Positions 43,742-53,384 of a stretch of 64,000 bases of DNA are shown here, in pieces. Origin of the DNA: Actinomyces sp. oral taxon 170 str. F0386 (GTDB taxonomy: Bacteria; Actinomycetota; Actinomycetes; Actinomycetales; Actinomycetaceae); assembly GCF_000195595.1 (NCBI RefSeq), contig NZ_GL882511.1, positions 186,001-250,000 of the forward strand, in the 5' to 3' direction. The notes beneath the pieces are model-generated. The model saw nothing but the letters and a program-made list of their open reading frames with translations, searched no databases and was not told the origin of the DNA. The stretch's first letter is position 1, and each line of letters begins with the position of its first letter. The position numbers and the translations under genes are program-made.

Positions 43742-45687
43742 CTCAGCCCCGCGATGACGACGACACCAGCCGGAGGAATCGGCGGAGCCGGCAGGACCGT
43801 TCCGAGCCGCAGGCACCGCAGAGCGAGGCGACGGGTCCGGTCGTGTACCAGCCCGGTGACGAGGACGCCGTCGAGCACGCCATCGACAGCGCCGAGAGCC
43901 GGGACGAGGTCCAGGACGGTGGTCAGCACGCTGACCACGATGACGGCCGGGACAGTGACGCCGACGAGCAGGACTCCTCTGAAACCGCCGAGAGCACTGA
44001 GACCACGACGGACAGCAGCGATGAGCCGGTTGACGCGGCTGACTCGGCTGATACTGAGGATGCCGCTGATGCCGCGGACTCCGACGCCGAGATTCCGGGC
44101 GGTGAGGAGCCCGATGCCCCGTCCGGGAAGCCTCGAAGGGGTCCCAGGCGGCGCCACCGCACGGTGGGGCGGTCGATTGCCCGCGGTGTCGGCGTCCTGA
44201 GCTCGGTCACGCTCGCCGCTGCTGTTGGAGGAGTCACTTGGTGGGGCCATGCCGCCCCGACCACGCCGACCCCGCCGCTGAAGGCACTGAGCCTGGCACA
44301 GCCTGGAGCCGCCAGCACCTACGTGTGCCCTCACGCCCCTACCAACACCCTGCGGGGCACTGACGTCGGTGCGATGGAGTCCACCACCACCATCCTTCCC
44401 GCTGACGGGGCCCAGACGATCCAGTCCGCCACCTACGTCGGCCAGGCCGTCCCCACCGACGCCGTCACCTCCCTGAGTGCCGCCGAGGGCGGCATCCTCA
44501 CCCTCGTCCCCGCTGCCGGTCAGGTGGCCAACGCTGTCGGATCGGTGACCACCCTGACCCAGAGTGGCGATCTTCGCGGGCTCACCGCCGCCCCCTGCGG
44601 CCAGCCGGCCGCCATGTCCTGGATCGTGGGCGGCTCCATCTCCGCGGGCTCGTCGGCCGAGCTGCGCCTGACCAATCCCGGCGCCACCCCGGCCACGGCG
44701 AAGGTGAACCTCTACGGCTCCGTCGGCCGCCTCCCCCTGCCCAGCAACGGCGAGGTCACTGTGCCCGCGGGCGGCTCCTCCTCACTGACCCTGGAGACGA
44801 AAGGCAGCCAGGACCCGCGCATCGCCGTGTCCATCGAGGCCGACGGGGGATCCGTGGTGCCAGCGCTCGTCACCGAGTCCCTCGACGGAGAGACCCCCGC
44901 CGGTACCGATGTCCTCACCCCGGGGGCCGCCCCGGCCACCGACCTCGTGGTCCCCGGCGTCGAGATCGCCGAGCCCGCTTCCCAGGGGGAGGTGCCCGAC
45001 GCCACAACCGGCGCGGACTCCTCCGACACCCCGGCCGTGCGTGTCGTCAACCCCGGGCAGGCCCCGGCGACCGTGTCGGTGACCATGCTCGGCAAGGACG
45101 GGGCCCGTCCGCTGGCCGGGGCACAGTCGGTGACTGTCGACGCAGGCTCCGTCTTCGACATCTCGCTGGCCGGTGTACCCGCAGGCACCTACGGTGTGCA
45201 GGTCACCTCCAGCGCCCCTGTGGGAGCGGCTGTTCGCATGGTTCGCAGTGCCGGTGAGTATCCCGAGCGCTCCCAGGCCCTTGTCCATGACCAGGCCTGG
45301 GCGCAGGCCGGCCTGCCGGGCGCCGCCGACTCCGGCCTCCTGGCAGTGCCGCGCGCGGCCTCCCTGACCTCCGCGGTCACCGTGGCCAACAGCGGTCCGG
45401 CCACTTCGGTCGCCCTGTCCTCCCTCGACGGCTCATGGACCCAGGACGTCGCCGTCGCCAAGGGCAGCGCCGTCGTCGTCGAGGTGCCGGCCGAGGTCGC
45501 CGCCGTCCGACTGAGCACGGCCGGGCAGGAGGGTGCTGCGAGAACGTCTCAGGCCCCCAGCGGCCTGGCCGCCGCCACGATCGTGACAGCGCAGGCGGGG
45601 GGAGACCTGGCCGGGACGCTCGTCTCCACGGTGCCCGCCCAGCCCGACGCCGCCGCCCAGGCCCAGCGCCGCATCCTGCTGGACTGA
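43738..45687 (+). CDS. DUF5719 family secreted/anchored protein
   Basis: 649 residues. The first 130 residues are very acidic and serine/threonine-rich and should lie in the cytoplasm. A basic patch (KPRRGPRRRHRTVGRS) and one hydrophobic segment (about 150-172) follow, then a long external part rich in Ala, Gly, Val and Thr with repeated beta-strand-like blocks, as in DUF5719. The first ATG overlaps the stop of the large glycosyltransferase by four bases. The pairing is regular in actinobacteria and suggests joint work in envelope assembly; no enzyme motif is visible. Confidence 0.85.
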   Translation: MTQPRDDDDTSRRNRRSRQDRSEPQAPQSEATGPVVYQPGDEDAVEHAIDSAESRDEVQDGGQHADHDDGRDSDADEQDSSETAESTETTTDSSDEPVDAADSADTEDAADAADSDAEIPGGEEPDAPSGKPRRGPRRRHRTVGRSIARGVGVLSSVTLAAAVGGVTWWGHAAPTTPTPPLKALSLAQPGAASTYVCPHAPTNTLRGTDVGAMESTTTILPADGAQTIQSATYVGQAVPTDAVTSLSAAEGGILTLVPAAGQVANAVGSVTTLTQSGDLRGLTAAPCGQPAAMSWIVGGSISAGSSAELRLTNPGATPATAKVNLYGSVGRLPLPSNGEVTVPAGGSSSLTLETKGSQDPRIAVSIEADGGSVVPALVTESLDGETPAGTDVLTPGAAPATDLVVPGVEIAEPASQGEVPDATTGADSSDTPAVRVVNPGQAPATVSVTMLGKDGARPLAGAQSVTVDAGSVFDISLAGVPAGTYGVQVTSSAPVGAAVRMVRSAGEYPERSQALVHDQAWAQAGLPGAADSGLLAVPRAASLTSAVTVANSGPATSVALSSLDGSWTQDVAVAKGSAVVVEVPAEVAAVRLSTAGQEGAARTSQAPSGLAAATIVTAQAGGDLAGTLVSTVPAQPDAAAQAQRRILLD

Positions 45688-45732
45688 CGGCCATTCTCTC
45701 CGCCGAGGCCCTTGGCACCGAGCCGTGTGTTT

Positions 45733-45786
45733 CTCGCGTGATCCCACGGAAACTCTGCCCGGCTACGCGAAGAATGCCCGGCTCGG
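45733..45786. repeat. 54-nt dispersed repeat, copy 2
   Basis: Aligns ungapped to 30518-30571 with 39 of 54 bases the same. It lies between the converging DUF5719 and zincin-like genes, as the other copy lies between two converging genes. The 3' end overlaps a CCGGCTC/GAGCCGG hairpin at 45778-45794. Confidence 0.55.
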
Positions 45787-45794
45787 GGAGCCGG
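45778..45794. terminator. Short hairpin between DUF5719 gene and zincin-like gene
   Basis: CCGGCTC (45778-45784) and GAGCCGG (45788-45794) with loop GGG. It is followed by TTCTA and ends 2 bases before the minus-strand stop codon. Confidence 0.5.
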
Positions 45795-45796
45795 TT

Positions 45797-46273
45797 CTAC
45801 AGGCTTGAGCCCGGGTCGATCTCCTCGGGCCTGCGCCCCAGCATGAGGGCCACCTGCTCGACGACGACCCGGCGCACCAGGTCGGCCAGATTCGCCTCGT
45901 CCGTGGCCCGGGAGGCAACCGGGCGCCGGTAGATGACGACCCGGGCAGGCAGCCCCGCGCGCGGTTCCGCGGTGAAACCGCGTCCCAGCACCACTGAGCG
46001 CTCCCAGGGCGCTGGGTCTGAGGGAGGTACCTCCTCGACCGCGAACTGGATCTGGTCCACCGACGGCCAGCGTCTGGCCAGGTCCTGGGCCGAGTCCACG
46101 ACGAGCTCGTCGAAGCGCTCGGCCCGGGTGCGCCAGGCCGGTAGGTTCGGCGGCAGAAGCGGCCCGCGTAGTCCCCGACCGTGACGATCACGACGCCTGG
46201 CCGGGCGCCGAGCCGCCTCAGCGGTGGATCTCGGCGGAATCGGCCCGAGCGAGAAGGGGAACAGGTCGGTCAC
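45797..46273 (-). CDS. Zincin-like metallopeptidase-family protein lacking HExxH
   Basis: 158 residues. RDRHGRGLRGPLLPPNLPAW followed by RAERFDELVVDSAQDLARRW and IQFAVEEVPP is the pattern of the actinobacterial branch of the minimal metallopeptidase family (PF06262-like), next to DUF3499 as usual. In active members a C-terminal HExGH helix binds zinc; here the equivalent helix reads DLVRRVVVEQVALMLG, with no histidine pair, so catalysis is doubtful. The GTG at 46273 follows a -10-like TAGGCT by 7 bases; a much longer open frame to 46822 runs antisense through the DUF3499 gene and is rejected. Confidence 0.8.
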   Translation of the reverse strand: MTDLFPFSLGPIPPRSTAEAARRPARRRDRHGRGLRGPLLPPNLPAWRTRAERFDELVVDSAQDLARRWPSVDQIQFAVEEVPPSDPAPWERSVVLGRGFTAEPRAGLPARVVIYRRPVASRATDEANLADLVRRVVVEQVALMLGRRPEEIDPGSSL

Positions 46274-46280
46274 GTCCGCC

Positions 46281-46286
46281 AGCCTA
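46281..46286 (-). promoter_or_regulatory. -10 box TAGGCT (minus strand) for a leaderless start at 46273
   Basis: Read on the minus strand, TAGGCT ends 7 bases before the GTG. It faces the TAACCT box of the divergent DUF3499 gene. Confidence 0.45.
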
Positions 46287-46321
46287 GGCGCCGTCTGGAT
46301 GACCGCCGGGCAGCGGCACGG

Positions 46322-46327
46322 TAACCT
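46322..46327 (+). promoter_or_regulatory. -10 box TAACCT for a leaderless start at 46334
   Basis: TAACCT ends 6 bases before the GTG of the DUF3499 gene, with no ribosome site between. Confidence 0.5.
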
Positions 46328-46333
46328 GCGGGC

Positions 46334-46768
46334 GTGAGAAGAGTCCGACACTGCCGCAAGCCCGGCTGCGAGCGCCCAGCCGTGGCCACCCTGACTTCCG
46401 TCTACGCGGACTCCACCATCGTGCTGGGGCCGCTGGCCACCGAGGCCCAACCCGAGGCCTACGACCTGTGCGAGAAGCACGTCTCCTCCTTCACCGCCCC
46501 CCGCGGCTGGCAGATCATCCGCCTGGCCACCGAGTTCGAGCCGGCGCCCCCCAGCGAGGACGATCTCCTGGCCCTGGCCGACGCCGTCCGCGAGGCCTCC
46601 CGCGCCCCACGCCCCGTCGCCTCGCCCGCCGAGCACAGGCCTCGTCCCGGTGGGATCATGCCGGCCTCCCTGACCGCCCCGCTGCCGCCCCCGCCCGAGG
46701 TCGCCGAGGACGAGATCCTGCGGCGCGGCCATCTGCGGGTTCTTCGCGGGCAGAAGGACGACGCATGA
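46334..46768 (+). CDS. DUF3499 family protein
   Basis: 144 residues. It opens with RRVRHCRKPGCERPAVATLT and has YDLCEKHVSSFTAPRGW about 40 residues later, so two Cys-x4-Cys and Cys-x2-His sites could form a zinc ribbon. LATEFEPAPPSEDDLLALADA closes the conserved part; the last 50 residues are proline-rich. The family is restricted to actinobacteria and has no known role. Stop and next start overlap (ATGA). Confidence 0.88.
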   Translation: MRRVRHCRKPGCERPAVATLTSVYADSTIVLGPLATEAQPEAYDLCEKHVSSFTAPRGWQIIRLATEFEPAPPSEDDLLALADAVREASRAPRPVASPAEHRPRPGGIMPASLTAPLPPPPEVAEDEILRRGHLRVLRGQKDDA

Positions 46769-47007
46769 GCGGGCAGGCCGGCGGCTCGGGACCCGAGCAG
46801 GTGCCGGCCCTTTCCCCGGCACTGAGGAGCATCTTGCGCTGCCCCCTGAGTGGCAACGAGCTCGTGGACGGCGTTGACGACGCCGGCCGCCCCGCCCTCA
46901 TCTCCCAGACCGTGGGCCTGGCCTACCCGGTGCGCGACGGCGTCCCGATCCTCCTGGTCCACGAGGCGCTGCGTGCCCCGGTGCGGGCACATCAGCCACA
47001 GGACTGA
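46765..47007 (+). CDS. Trm112-like small protein
   Basis: 80 residues. LRSILRCPLSGNELVDG, then SQTVGLAYPVRDGVPILLVHEA is the Trm112/YcaR pattern, though only one cysteine (of the usual two pairs) remains. The start overlaps the DUF3499 stop. In other actinobacteria a phosphomannomutase follows; none is present here. Confidence 0.82.
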   Translation: MSGQAGGSGPEQVPALSPALRSILRCPLSGNELVDGVDDAGRPALISQTVGLAYPVRDGVPILLVHEALRAPVRAHQPQD

Positions 47008-47049
47008 ATCGGCGTCGAGCCGAGGCCCCTTGTCGGACGGGGCCGTCCC

Positions 47050-47937
47050 TCAACGCCGTCGGGCCTCTCGGCCGATCTCATAGGGCGGGCGCGCCATGTC
47101 CCGGAGCACGTCCTCCTCCAGGCGGCGGTCGCGACTCTCCAGCACCAGCTCACGGTTGCGCCGCTCGGTGAGCACCGCGGCGAGGAAGCGCTCAGGGTGG
47201 GTGTCCACAGGCGGCGGGGGAGAGACGTATGCCTGGACCTGGGAAGCCAGCTCCAGCCCCAGCCGGTGGCGGGAGCCGGGAGCCAGGTCGGAGGTTCGTT
47301 GCAGGAAGGTCCGGGCCGTCAGGCTCAGCCCTCCGGGCAGGGCGTGCAGGTCCGCACCCGCTGCCCACTTGGTGAGCTCGGGGGGCATGAGCAGAGGCGG
47401 GGCCGCGGAGGAGCGGTGCCGGTCACGAACCACGTAGGTGCCGGCCAGCATGTCTCCGAGCCGTTTTCCCCGCTTGGAGACGATGCTTGTGCACACGGCC
47501 GGAACTGCCCAGGTCGACCAGATCTCGACGACGGCGAGCAGGGTCCGCACCAGGCAGTGGCGCAGCCTGATGGTACCGCCGTCATCGCGCACCACTCGGG
47601 TACCGGTCACCATGCGCCCCAGGCTCCTGCCCCCGCTGAGGAGCTCGATGAGCAGGGGGATGACGATTCCCCAGGCGAGGGCGACCAGAGCGAGGACCGC
47701 GCTGATGAAAGCGGCGTTCTCGGCCAGTGCCGCCTCGAGGTCGCCACCGACGAGGAGAACCAGCGCCACGAGCGTGGACAGGGCGCCGCCCAGGGAGTAG
47801 ACCGTGTAGTCGATGAGCCCGGAGGCGATGCGATTGACGACCGTTGCGGGGATGATCTCCACGGCGACGGCCTCGCCGGTGACCATGAGCTCGCGCTCGA
47901 TCATCCGCTCGGAGGATGTGGACGGTTCGGTCACCAT
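47050..47937 (-). CDS. RDD-family membrane protein
   Basis: 295 residues. Residues about 20-150 hold the RDD domain with three or so membrane segments: the arginine/aspartate positions are in NRIASGLIDYTVYSL and SGGRSLGRMVTGTRVVRDDGG. The remaining 130 residues are soluble and cytoplasmic. The family often accompanies SpoIIM and DUF58 genes, as here. The ATG at 47937 is 14 bp from the divergent SpoIIM start; an ATG at 47886 (MVTGEAVAVEI), where family similarity begins, is equally possible. Function unknown, perhaps ion or osmolyte related. Confidence 0.85.
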   Translation of the reverse strand: MVTEPSTSSERMIERELMVTGEAVAVEIIPATVVNRIASGLIDYTVYSLGGALSTLVALVLLVGGDLEAALAENAAFISAVLALVALAWGIVIPLLIELLSGGRSLGRMVTGTRVVRDDGGTIRLRHCLVRTLLAVVEIWSTWAVPAVCTSIVSKRGKRLGDMLAGTYVVRDRHRSSAAPPLLMPPELTKWAAGADLHALPGGLSLTARTFLQRTSDLAPGSRHRLGLELASQVQAYVSPPPPVDTHPERFLAAVLTERRNRELVLESRDRRLEEDVLRDMARPPYEIGREARRR

Positions 47938-47951
47938 GACAGACTCCTTGC

Positions 47952-48947
47952 GTGGATCTTGATGCCTTTGTTGCTGCGCACCGTGATCAGTGGGAACGCC
48001 TTGACGTGCTTGTGGCGCGCCGCCATCTCAGCGGCGGCGAGACCGACGAGCTCGTGGCCCTCTACCGCACCTGTGCCCGCCACCTGTCGCGGGTGCGCTC
48101 GGCGGCGCCGGATCCGCAGATCATCGCCGAGCTGTCCTCCCGGGTGGCGACGGCCCGTGGCCGCCTGACCGGGACCCGGGAGGTGAGGACCCACACGGTG
48201 CGTCGGTTCGTGCTTCAGGCCGTGCCGGCGGCCCTCTACCGGATCCGCTGGTGGACCTGCGGGATCATGGTCGCCGAGATCGCCCTGGCGCTGGTGATGG
48301 GAGTGTGGACCCTGCACAGCCCGGAGGCCATGGCCGCCCTGGGCAGTCCCGAGAAGCTGGACCAGTATGCCCACGAGGCCTTCGAGTCCTACTACTCCAA
48401 CTACTCCGCCCCAGACTTCGCGGCCCAGGTGTGGACCAACAACGCCCGGATCGCGGCGATCTGCGTGGCCAGTGGGATCACCGGGATCCTGCCGCTCTGC
48501 ATGCTCTACGCCAACGCTGTCGCCCTGGGGCAGACCGGGGCGATCATGGCCGACCATGACATGCTCGGGGTGTTCTTTTCGCTCATCTCGCCTCACGGGC
48601 TGCTGGAGCTGACCTGCATCTTCGTCGCGGGCGCTGCCGGCCTCAAACTGTTCTGGACCATGCTGGTCCCCGGTCCCCGCAGCCGTTCGGCGGCGTTGGC
48701 AACGGAGGGCCGTTCCCTCATCACGGTGGCCGTGGGTCTGACCGTGGCCTTGGCCGCCGCCGGCATCATCGAGGCCTTCGTGACACCGGCCCCCATTCCC
48801 TGGCCGGTCAAGATCACCATCGGGGCCGGCGCACTGGCGCTGCTGTGGGCCTACACCCTCATCCTGGGGCGCTCCGCCGTCGCCGCGGGGGTCACGGGAG
48901 ACCTCGAGGAGAGCGAGGCCGGCTACGTCCAGCCCGAGGCCGGCTGA
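47952..48947 (+). CDS. Stage II sporulation protein M-like membrane protein
   Basis: 331 residues. MDLDAFVAAHRDQWERLD (GTG start) is the usual opening of actinobacterial SpoIIM-like proteins. A soluble helical part of about 90 residues precedes five or six membrane segments, with the family stretch NNARIAAICVASGITGILP. In non-sporulating actinobacteria the role is unknown; it always sits near RDD, DUF58 and MoxR genes. The start is 14 bp from the divergent RDD gene. Confidence 0.88.
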   Translation: MDLDAFVAAHRDQWERLDVLVARRHLSGGETDELVALYRTCARHLSRVRSAAPDPQIIAELSSRVATARGRLTGTREVRTHTVRRFVLQAVPAALYRIRWWTCGIMVAEIALALVMGVWTLHSPEAMAALGSPEKLDQYAHEAFESYYSNYSAPDFAAQVWTNNARIAAICVASGITGILPLCMLYANAVALGQTGAIMADHDMLGVFFSLISPHGLLELTCIFVAGAAGLKLFWTMLVPGPRSRSAALATEGRSLITVAVGLTVALAAAGIIEAFVTPAPIPWPVKITIGAGALALLWAYTLILGRSAVAAGVTGDLEESEAGYVQPEAG

Positions 48948-48970
48948 CCGGTGCGCCGCAACGGGTTGTC

Positions 48971-50263
48971 TCACAGCCGCCCCGCCGCCTTGAGATCCAG
49001 GTAGCAGTCGGCCAGCGCCGGGGCGAGGCCCTGGTCCGGGGCCTCGACGACCTCGACCCCGCTGCGGCGCAGGCGACGGCGCACGGCATCCAGCTCCACC
49101 AGGTCCTTCTCGGCCGACGCCGCCACGTAGACGGAGTCGGCGTTGTCACGCGAGGCCCGCAGCTCCTCCAGCTCGGGGTCCAGCGCCGAGGCGAGGACGA
49201 CCGTGTGGTCGCGGGCCAGCGTCGTCAGCGTCCGGATCATCGCCGCGTCCCCACCACTGCCGTCCAGGGCGGAGACGACGACGACCAGGGCCCGCTGTGA
49301 GAGTACAGTGCGCACGCGGGAGGCCAGGAGTGTCCAGTCGAGCTCGGTCAGACGCGGCTCGACGTCGGTGAGGTGCTCGGCCAGCTCCGTCATGAGAACC
49401 GGCCCGGTACTGCCCCGCACCTGGGTGCGGACGGCATCGTCTATGGCCAGGACGTCGACTCGGTCTCCGGCGCGCGAGGCCAGGGCGGCCAGCAGCAGGG
49501 CCGCCTCGATCTGGGCGTCGAGTCGTGGGGCGTCCCCCAGGCGGGCTGCGGACAGTCGACCTGAGTCGATGACGATGAGGACGCGCCGGTCGCGCTCCGG
49601 GCGCCAGGTGCGCACCAGGACCTCTCCGCGGCGGGCGGTGGAGCGCCAGTCGATGGATCGTACGTCGTCGCCGACGACGTACTCGCGCAGGGAGTCGAAC
49701 TCGGTTCCCTCGCCACGCACCATGACCGCGCTGCGCCCGTCCATCTCCCGCAGCCGAGCCAGGCGCGAGTGCAGGTGGCGACGCGACCGGAAGGCCGGTA
49801 GGACCCGGACGGTGGCCGGAACAGTCAGGGATGCCTGTCGTCCCGCGATGCCCAGAGGGCCGGCGACCCTGACGGTCAGCGGTCCCGCCTCGCGGTCGCC
49901 CCGACGTCGAGGCGTGAGCACCGTGGAGTGCCGGCGACGCTGAGCCGCCGGGATGGTCATCCGACCGCGCTCGTTGGAGGCCCCCGCGCTGGGCGGCCAG
50001 GCGTCGCGCAGCAGGAGCCGAACCGTGCGCCGTCCGGTGTTGGTGAGTGTCAGCGTTGAGGTGATCGACTCGCCCAGCCGCACCCCGTGGCCCACTGAGC
50101 GCGAGGCCCGCAGCCGGCGGGGCGAGGGCGCGCAGACGACGTCGATCACGATGAGCACCACCACGACGCCCGCCCAGGCCAGCACGGTTGCCGGGCGCGG
50201 CGCGATGACGGCCAGGGCGATCCCCGGGAGGAGCGCCCACACGGCGCGCATCGTCAGGAACAT
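48971..50263 (-). CDS. DUF58 domain protein
   Basis: 430 residues. Two N-terminal hydrophobic segments are followed by a beta-rich part and then the DUF58 hallmark EYVVGDDVRSIDWRSTARRG (about residues 193-212) and a VWA-like domain with IVIDSGRLS. It works with MoxR ATPases, probably in assembling or maturing a membrane or surface complex. The next gene upstream in the transcript is moxR, 59 bp away. Confidence 0.92.
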   Translation of the reverse strand: MFLTMRAVWALLPGIALAVIAPRPATVLAWAGVVVVLIVIDVVCAPSPRRLRASRSVGHGVRLGESITSTLTLTNTGRRTVRLLLRDAWPPSAGASNERGRMTIPAAQRRRHSTVLTPRRRGDREAGPLTVRVAGPLGIAGRQASLTVPATVRVLPAFRSRRHLHSRLARLREMDGRSAVMVRGEGTEFDSLREYVVGDDVRSIDWRSTARRGEVLVRTWRPERDRRVLIVIDSGRLSAARLGDAPRLDAQIEAALLLAALASRAGDRVDVLAIDDAVRTQVRGSTGPVLMTELAEHLTDVEPRLTELDWTLLASRVRTVLSQRALVVVVSALDGSGGDAAMIRTLTTLARDHTVVLASALDPELEELRASRDNADSVYVAASAEKDLVELDAVRRRLRRSGVEVVEAPDQGLAPALADCYLDLKAAGRL

Positions 50264-50322
50264 GCCACTCCTGTCGTGAGAGTCGGTCAGGTGATCGGTT
50301 CGGTGCGCTCTCGGCCGACGCC

Positions 50323-51413
<1,091 letters not shown>

Positions 51414-51417
<4 letters not shown>

Positions 51418-52631
51418 GCGGAGTGAACCTCGCTCTCGAGTTGGTCAAGCTGAACGGCCAGGGCGGCCAGGGCCCTGTCGTTGGTGGGCGGCGGACCGTA
51501 GAGAAGGGAGTCCACCGTGGCGGGATCGATCCCGGAGGCCCGCGCAACGGCGTCCACCATGTCGCGGCGCGGTGTCCCGAGGGGCAGTCCGAGCGTTGTC
51601 CCCAGACGCAGCGCGGTACCCGAGCGCAGCGCCTCGGCCGCCCGAGGACGGTCAGAGCCCTGACGGTAGAGGCTGCCGCGCGCCAGCGTGGTCTCGGTGG
51701 AGCGCACGACGGCGGGCAGGTCCTCGCTCACAATGCGGCCGAAGCGACGGCCCTGGACGATCGCCAGCACGCCGGCGATCACCATGAGCTGGAAGATAAG
51801 GACCGGCAGCCAGGGAGGTGTGGACGGGGAGTTCCACACGGTGGGGTTCTCCAGGTGCTGGCCGTCCAGCCACAGGACATGGTCGTGGTGACCGAGTGCA
51901 CGCACGGCCATGGCCGCGTGACCCTCCTGAGCCAGGTGCGCGTTGGTGACCGGCCCGGGGTCGGGCAGGACCCGTAGCGTGGCTCCGCTGGGAAGGGGGT
52001 CAGTGGCATAGGCGTAGCGGTCATCACCCACTGGGAAGCAGCCGACGGCGTCGTCGTCGCCCTGCAGCGACACCGAGGCGTGCGCGCCGGCCAGTCCCTG
52101 GGCGGCGCGCGCATCGGCGTCGGCGCACTGCGGTGCCAGAGTGGTGGAGGCGGGCGCCGCAGTGCCCTTGCTGGTCATGTCCGTCAGTCCCGCCAGGGCG
52201 TCGCTGCCGCCCCTGGCGCCGATGATGACGATGTCTCCACCCGCCTGGGCCAGGGCCTGCTTGTCCTCCGAGCTGAGACGGTGGGCGTTGACCACGGCGA
52301 TGGTGGCCCCGCGCCTGCTCGCCACGCGCGCCTCGGAGATGCTGCCGGCCTTGCTCACGGAGATCCCCTCGTGGCGCAGCAGCTCGGCCACGGCCATCGT
52401 CCCCGGGCCCTTGGGATTGTCGATCGCCAGCAGGGTGCTGGAGGTGGTGCGCGTCATCCACAGAGTGATGAGAACGGGTAGGAGCAGGAGAGCCAGGACG
52501 ATGACGATCGGGCGCCACCGGTGCCAACGCTGGGACCAGCGAGGATTGGTCACCTGGTCGGCAGGGGCGTCGACATCGGTCTGGGAGGGCGGCTGCGCGG
52601 GTTGTGATGACGTTGACGTGGGTGTGCTCAT
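51414..52631 (-). CDS. DUF4350 domain membrane protein
   Basis: 405 residues. A single N-terminal segment (about 40-60) is followed by an extracytoplasmic DUF4350 domain, which resembles a glutamine-amidotransferase-like fold: AIDNPKGPGTMAVAELLRHEG and VVNAHRLSSEDKQALAQAGG are recognisable. A second segment lies near residue 275, with about 110 cytoplasmic residues after it. It overlaps both neighbours (DUF4129 upstream, MoxR downstream) by four bases, so this is one coupled operon. Confidence 0.87.
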
Positions 52632-53377
52632 ACGGGTGCCCCCGGGCCTGCTGCAGTGGCTCCGGCGAGGGGGCGCCCGGCAGGGAGCGTGATGGTGACC
52701 ACCTGGGCGGCGAGCTCACGCATCTGCCGGTCCTGGGACCGGGTGGAGACCACGTGACCATAGAGGACGGCGTCGAACAGGTGCGCGGCCTCATGCAGGG
52801 GAGTCACGACCGGGTGTGTTCCGAGTGCCCGGTGGGCGAGCGCGGCCGCCTCCAGGGCCGTCATGCCTGGGTACTCATCGATGATCCCGCGCTCGTCCAG
52901 GGATCGGATGATAGCCCGGAAACGTTCGACGACGGCGGTGGCGAAGTCGGACCGCTCGGCGGCCTCATCGGCCGCCCGGGTCAAGGTGGCGGCGTCGCGG
53001 TCGTCGGTGAGCACCGACAGCGACGGCGTTGCCACCCGGCGTGCCGAGGAGACCCTGGTGACAAGGAGGATCAGCAGTGCGACGACGATGGCGACGACGG
53101 TGACGACGATCGCCGTCGACACCCAGGAGGGAACCCCGGGGACCATGCTGCCGGTGTCGAGGTGGTCCAGGATCCAGTCCCGGATCCGCTGCCACAGGCC
53201 AGGTCCCTGATGGTAGATCGGACGGGAGAGCTCCTTGCTCGCGGCCCGCCGGGCCTCGTCGGCGTCGGGGGTCGCCGGGGCCTTGGCGGCGTAGACCGCA
53301 CTGACCGCCCCGGCGGCGCCGTAGCGCAGGAAACCAGGGCTCCGAGCGAGACTGACGGAGGGAACGGTGCGCAGCAC
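52628..53377 (-). CDS. DUF4129 domain protein
   Basis: 249 residues. One membrane segment (about 88-110) and a cytoplasmic C-terminal DUF4129 domain with FATAVVERFRAIIRSLDERG and TALEAAALAHRALG. In transglutaminase-like proteins this domain is fused at the C-terminus; here it is separate, as usual in actinobacteria. The stop overlaps the DUF4350 start; the upstream neighbour ends 7 bp before the start. Confidence 0.87.
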   Translation of the reverse strand: MLRTVPSVSLARSPGFLRYGAAGAVSAVYAAKAPATPDADEARRAASKELSRPIYHQGPGLWQRIRDWILDHLDTGSMVPGVPSWVSTAIVVTVVAIVVALLILLVTRVSSARRVATPSLSVLTDDRDAATLTRAADEAAERSDFATAVVERFRAIIRSLDERGIIDEYPGMTALEAAALAHRALGTHPVVTPLHEAAHLFDAVLYGHVVSTRSQDRQMRELAAQVVTITLPAGRPLAGATAAGPGAPV

Positions 53378-53384
53378 GGGCGGG

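Noticed and set aside
46274-46822. N-terminal extension of the zincin-like gene across DUF3499
   Set aside because: The family begins near RDRHGRGLRGPL; the extension is antisense to the real DUF3499 and Trm112-like genes.
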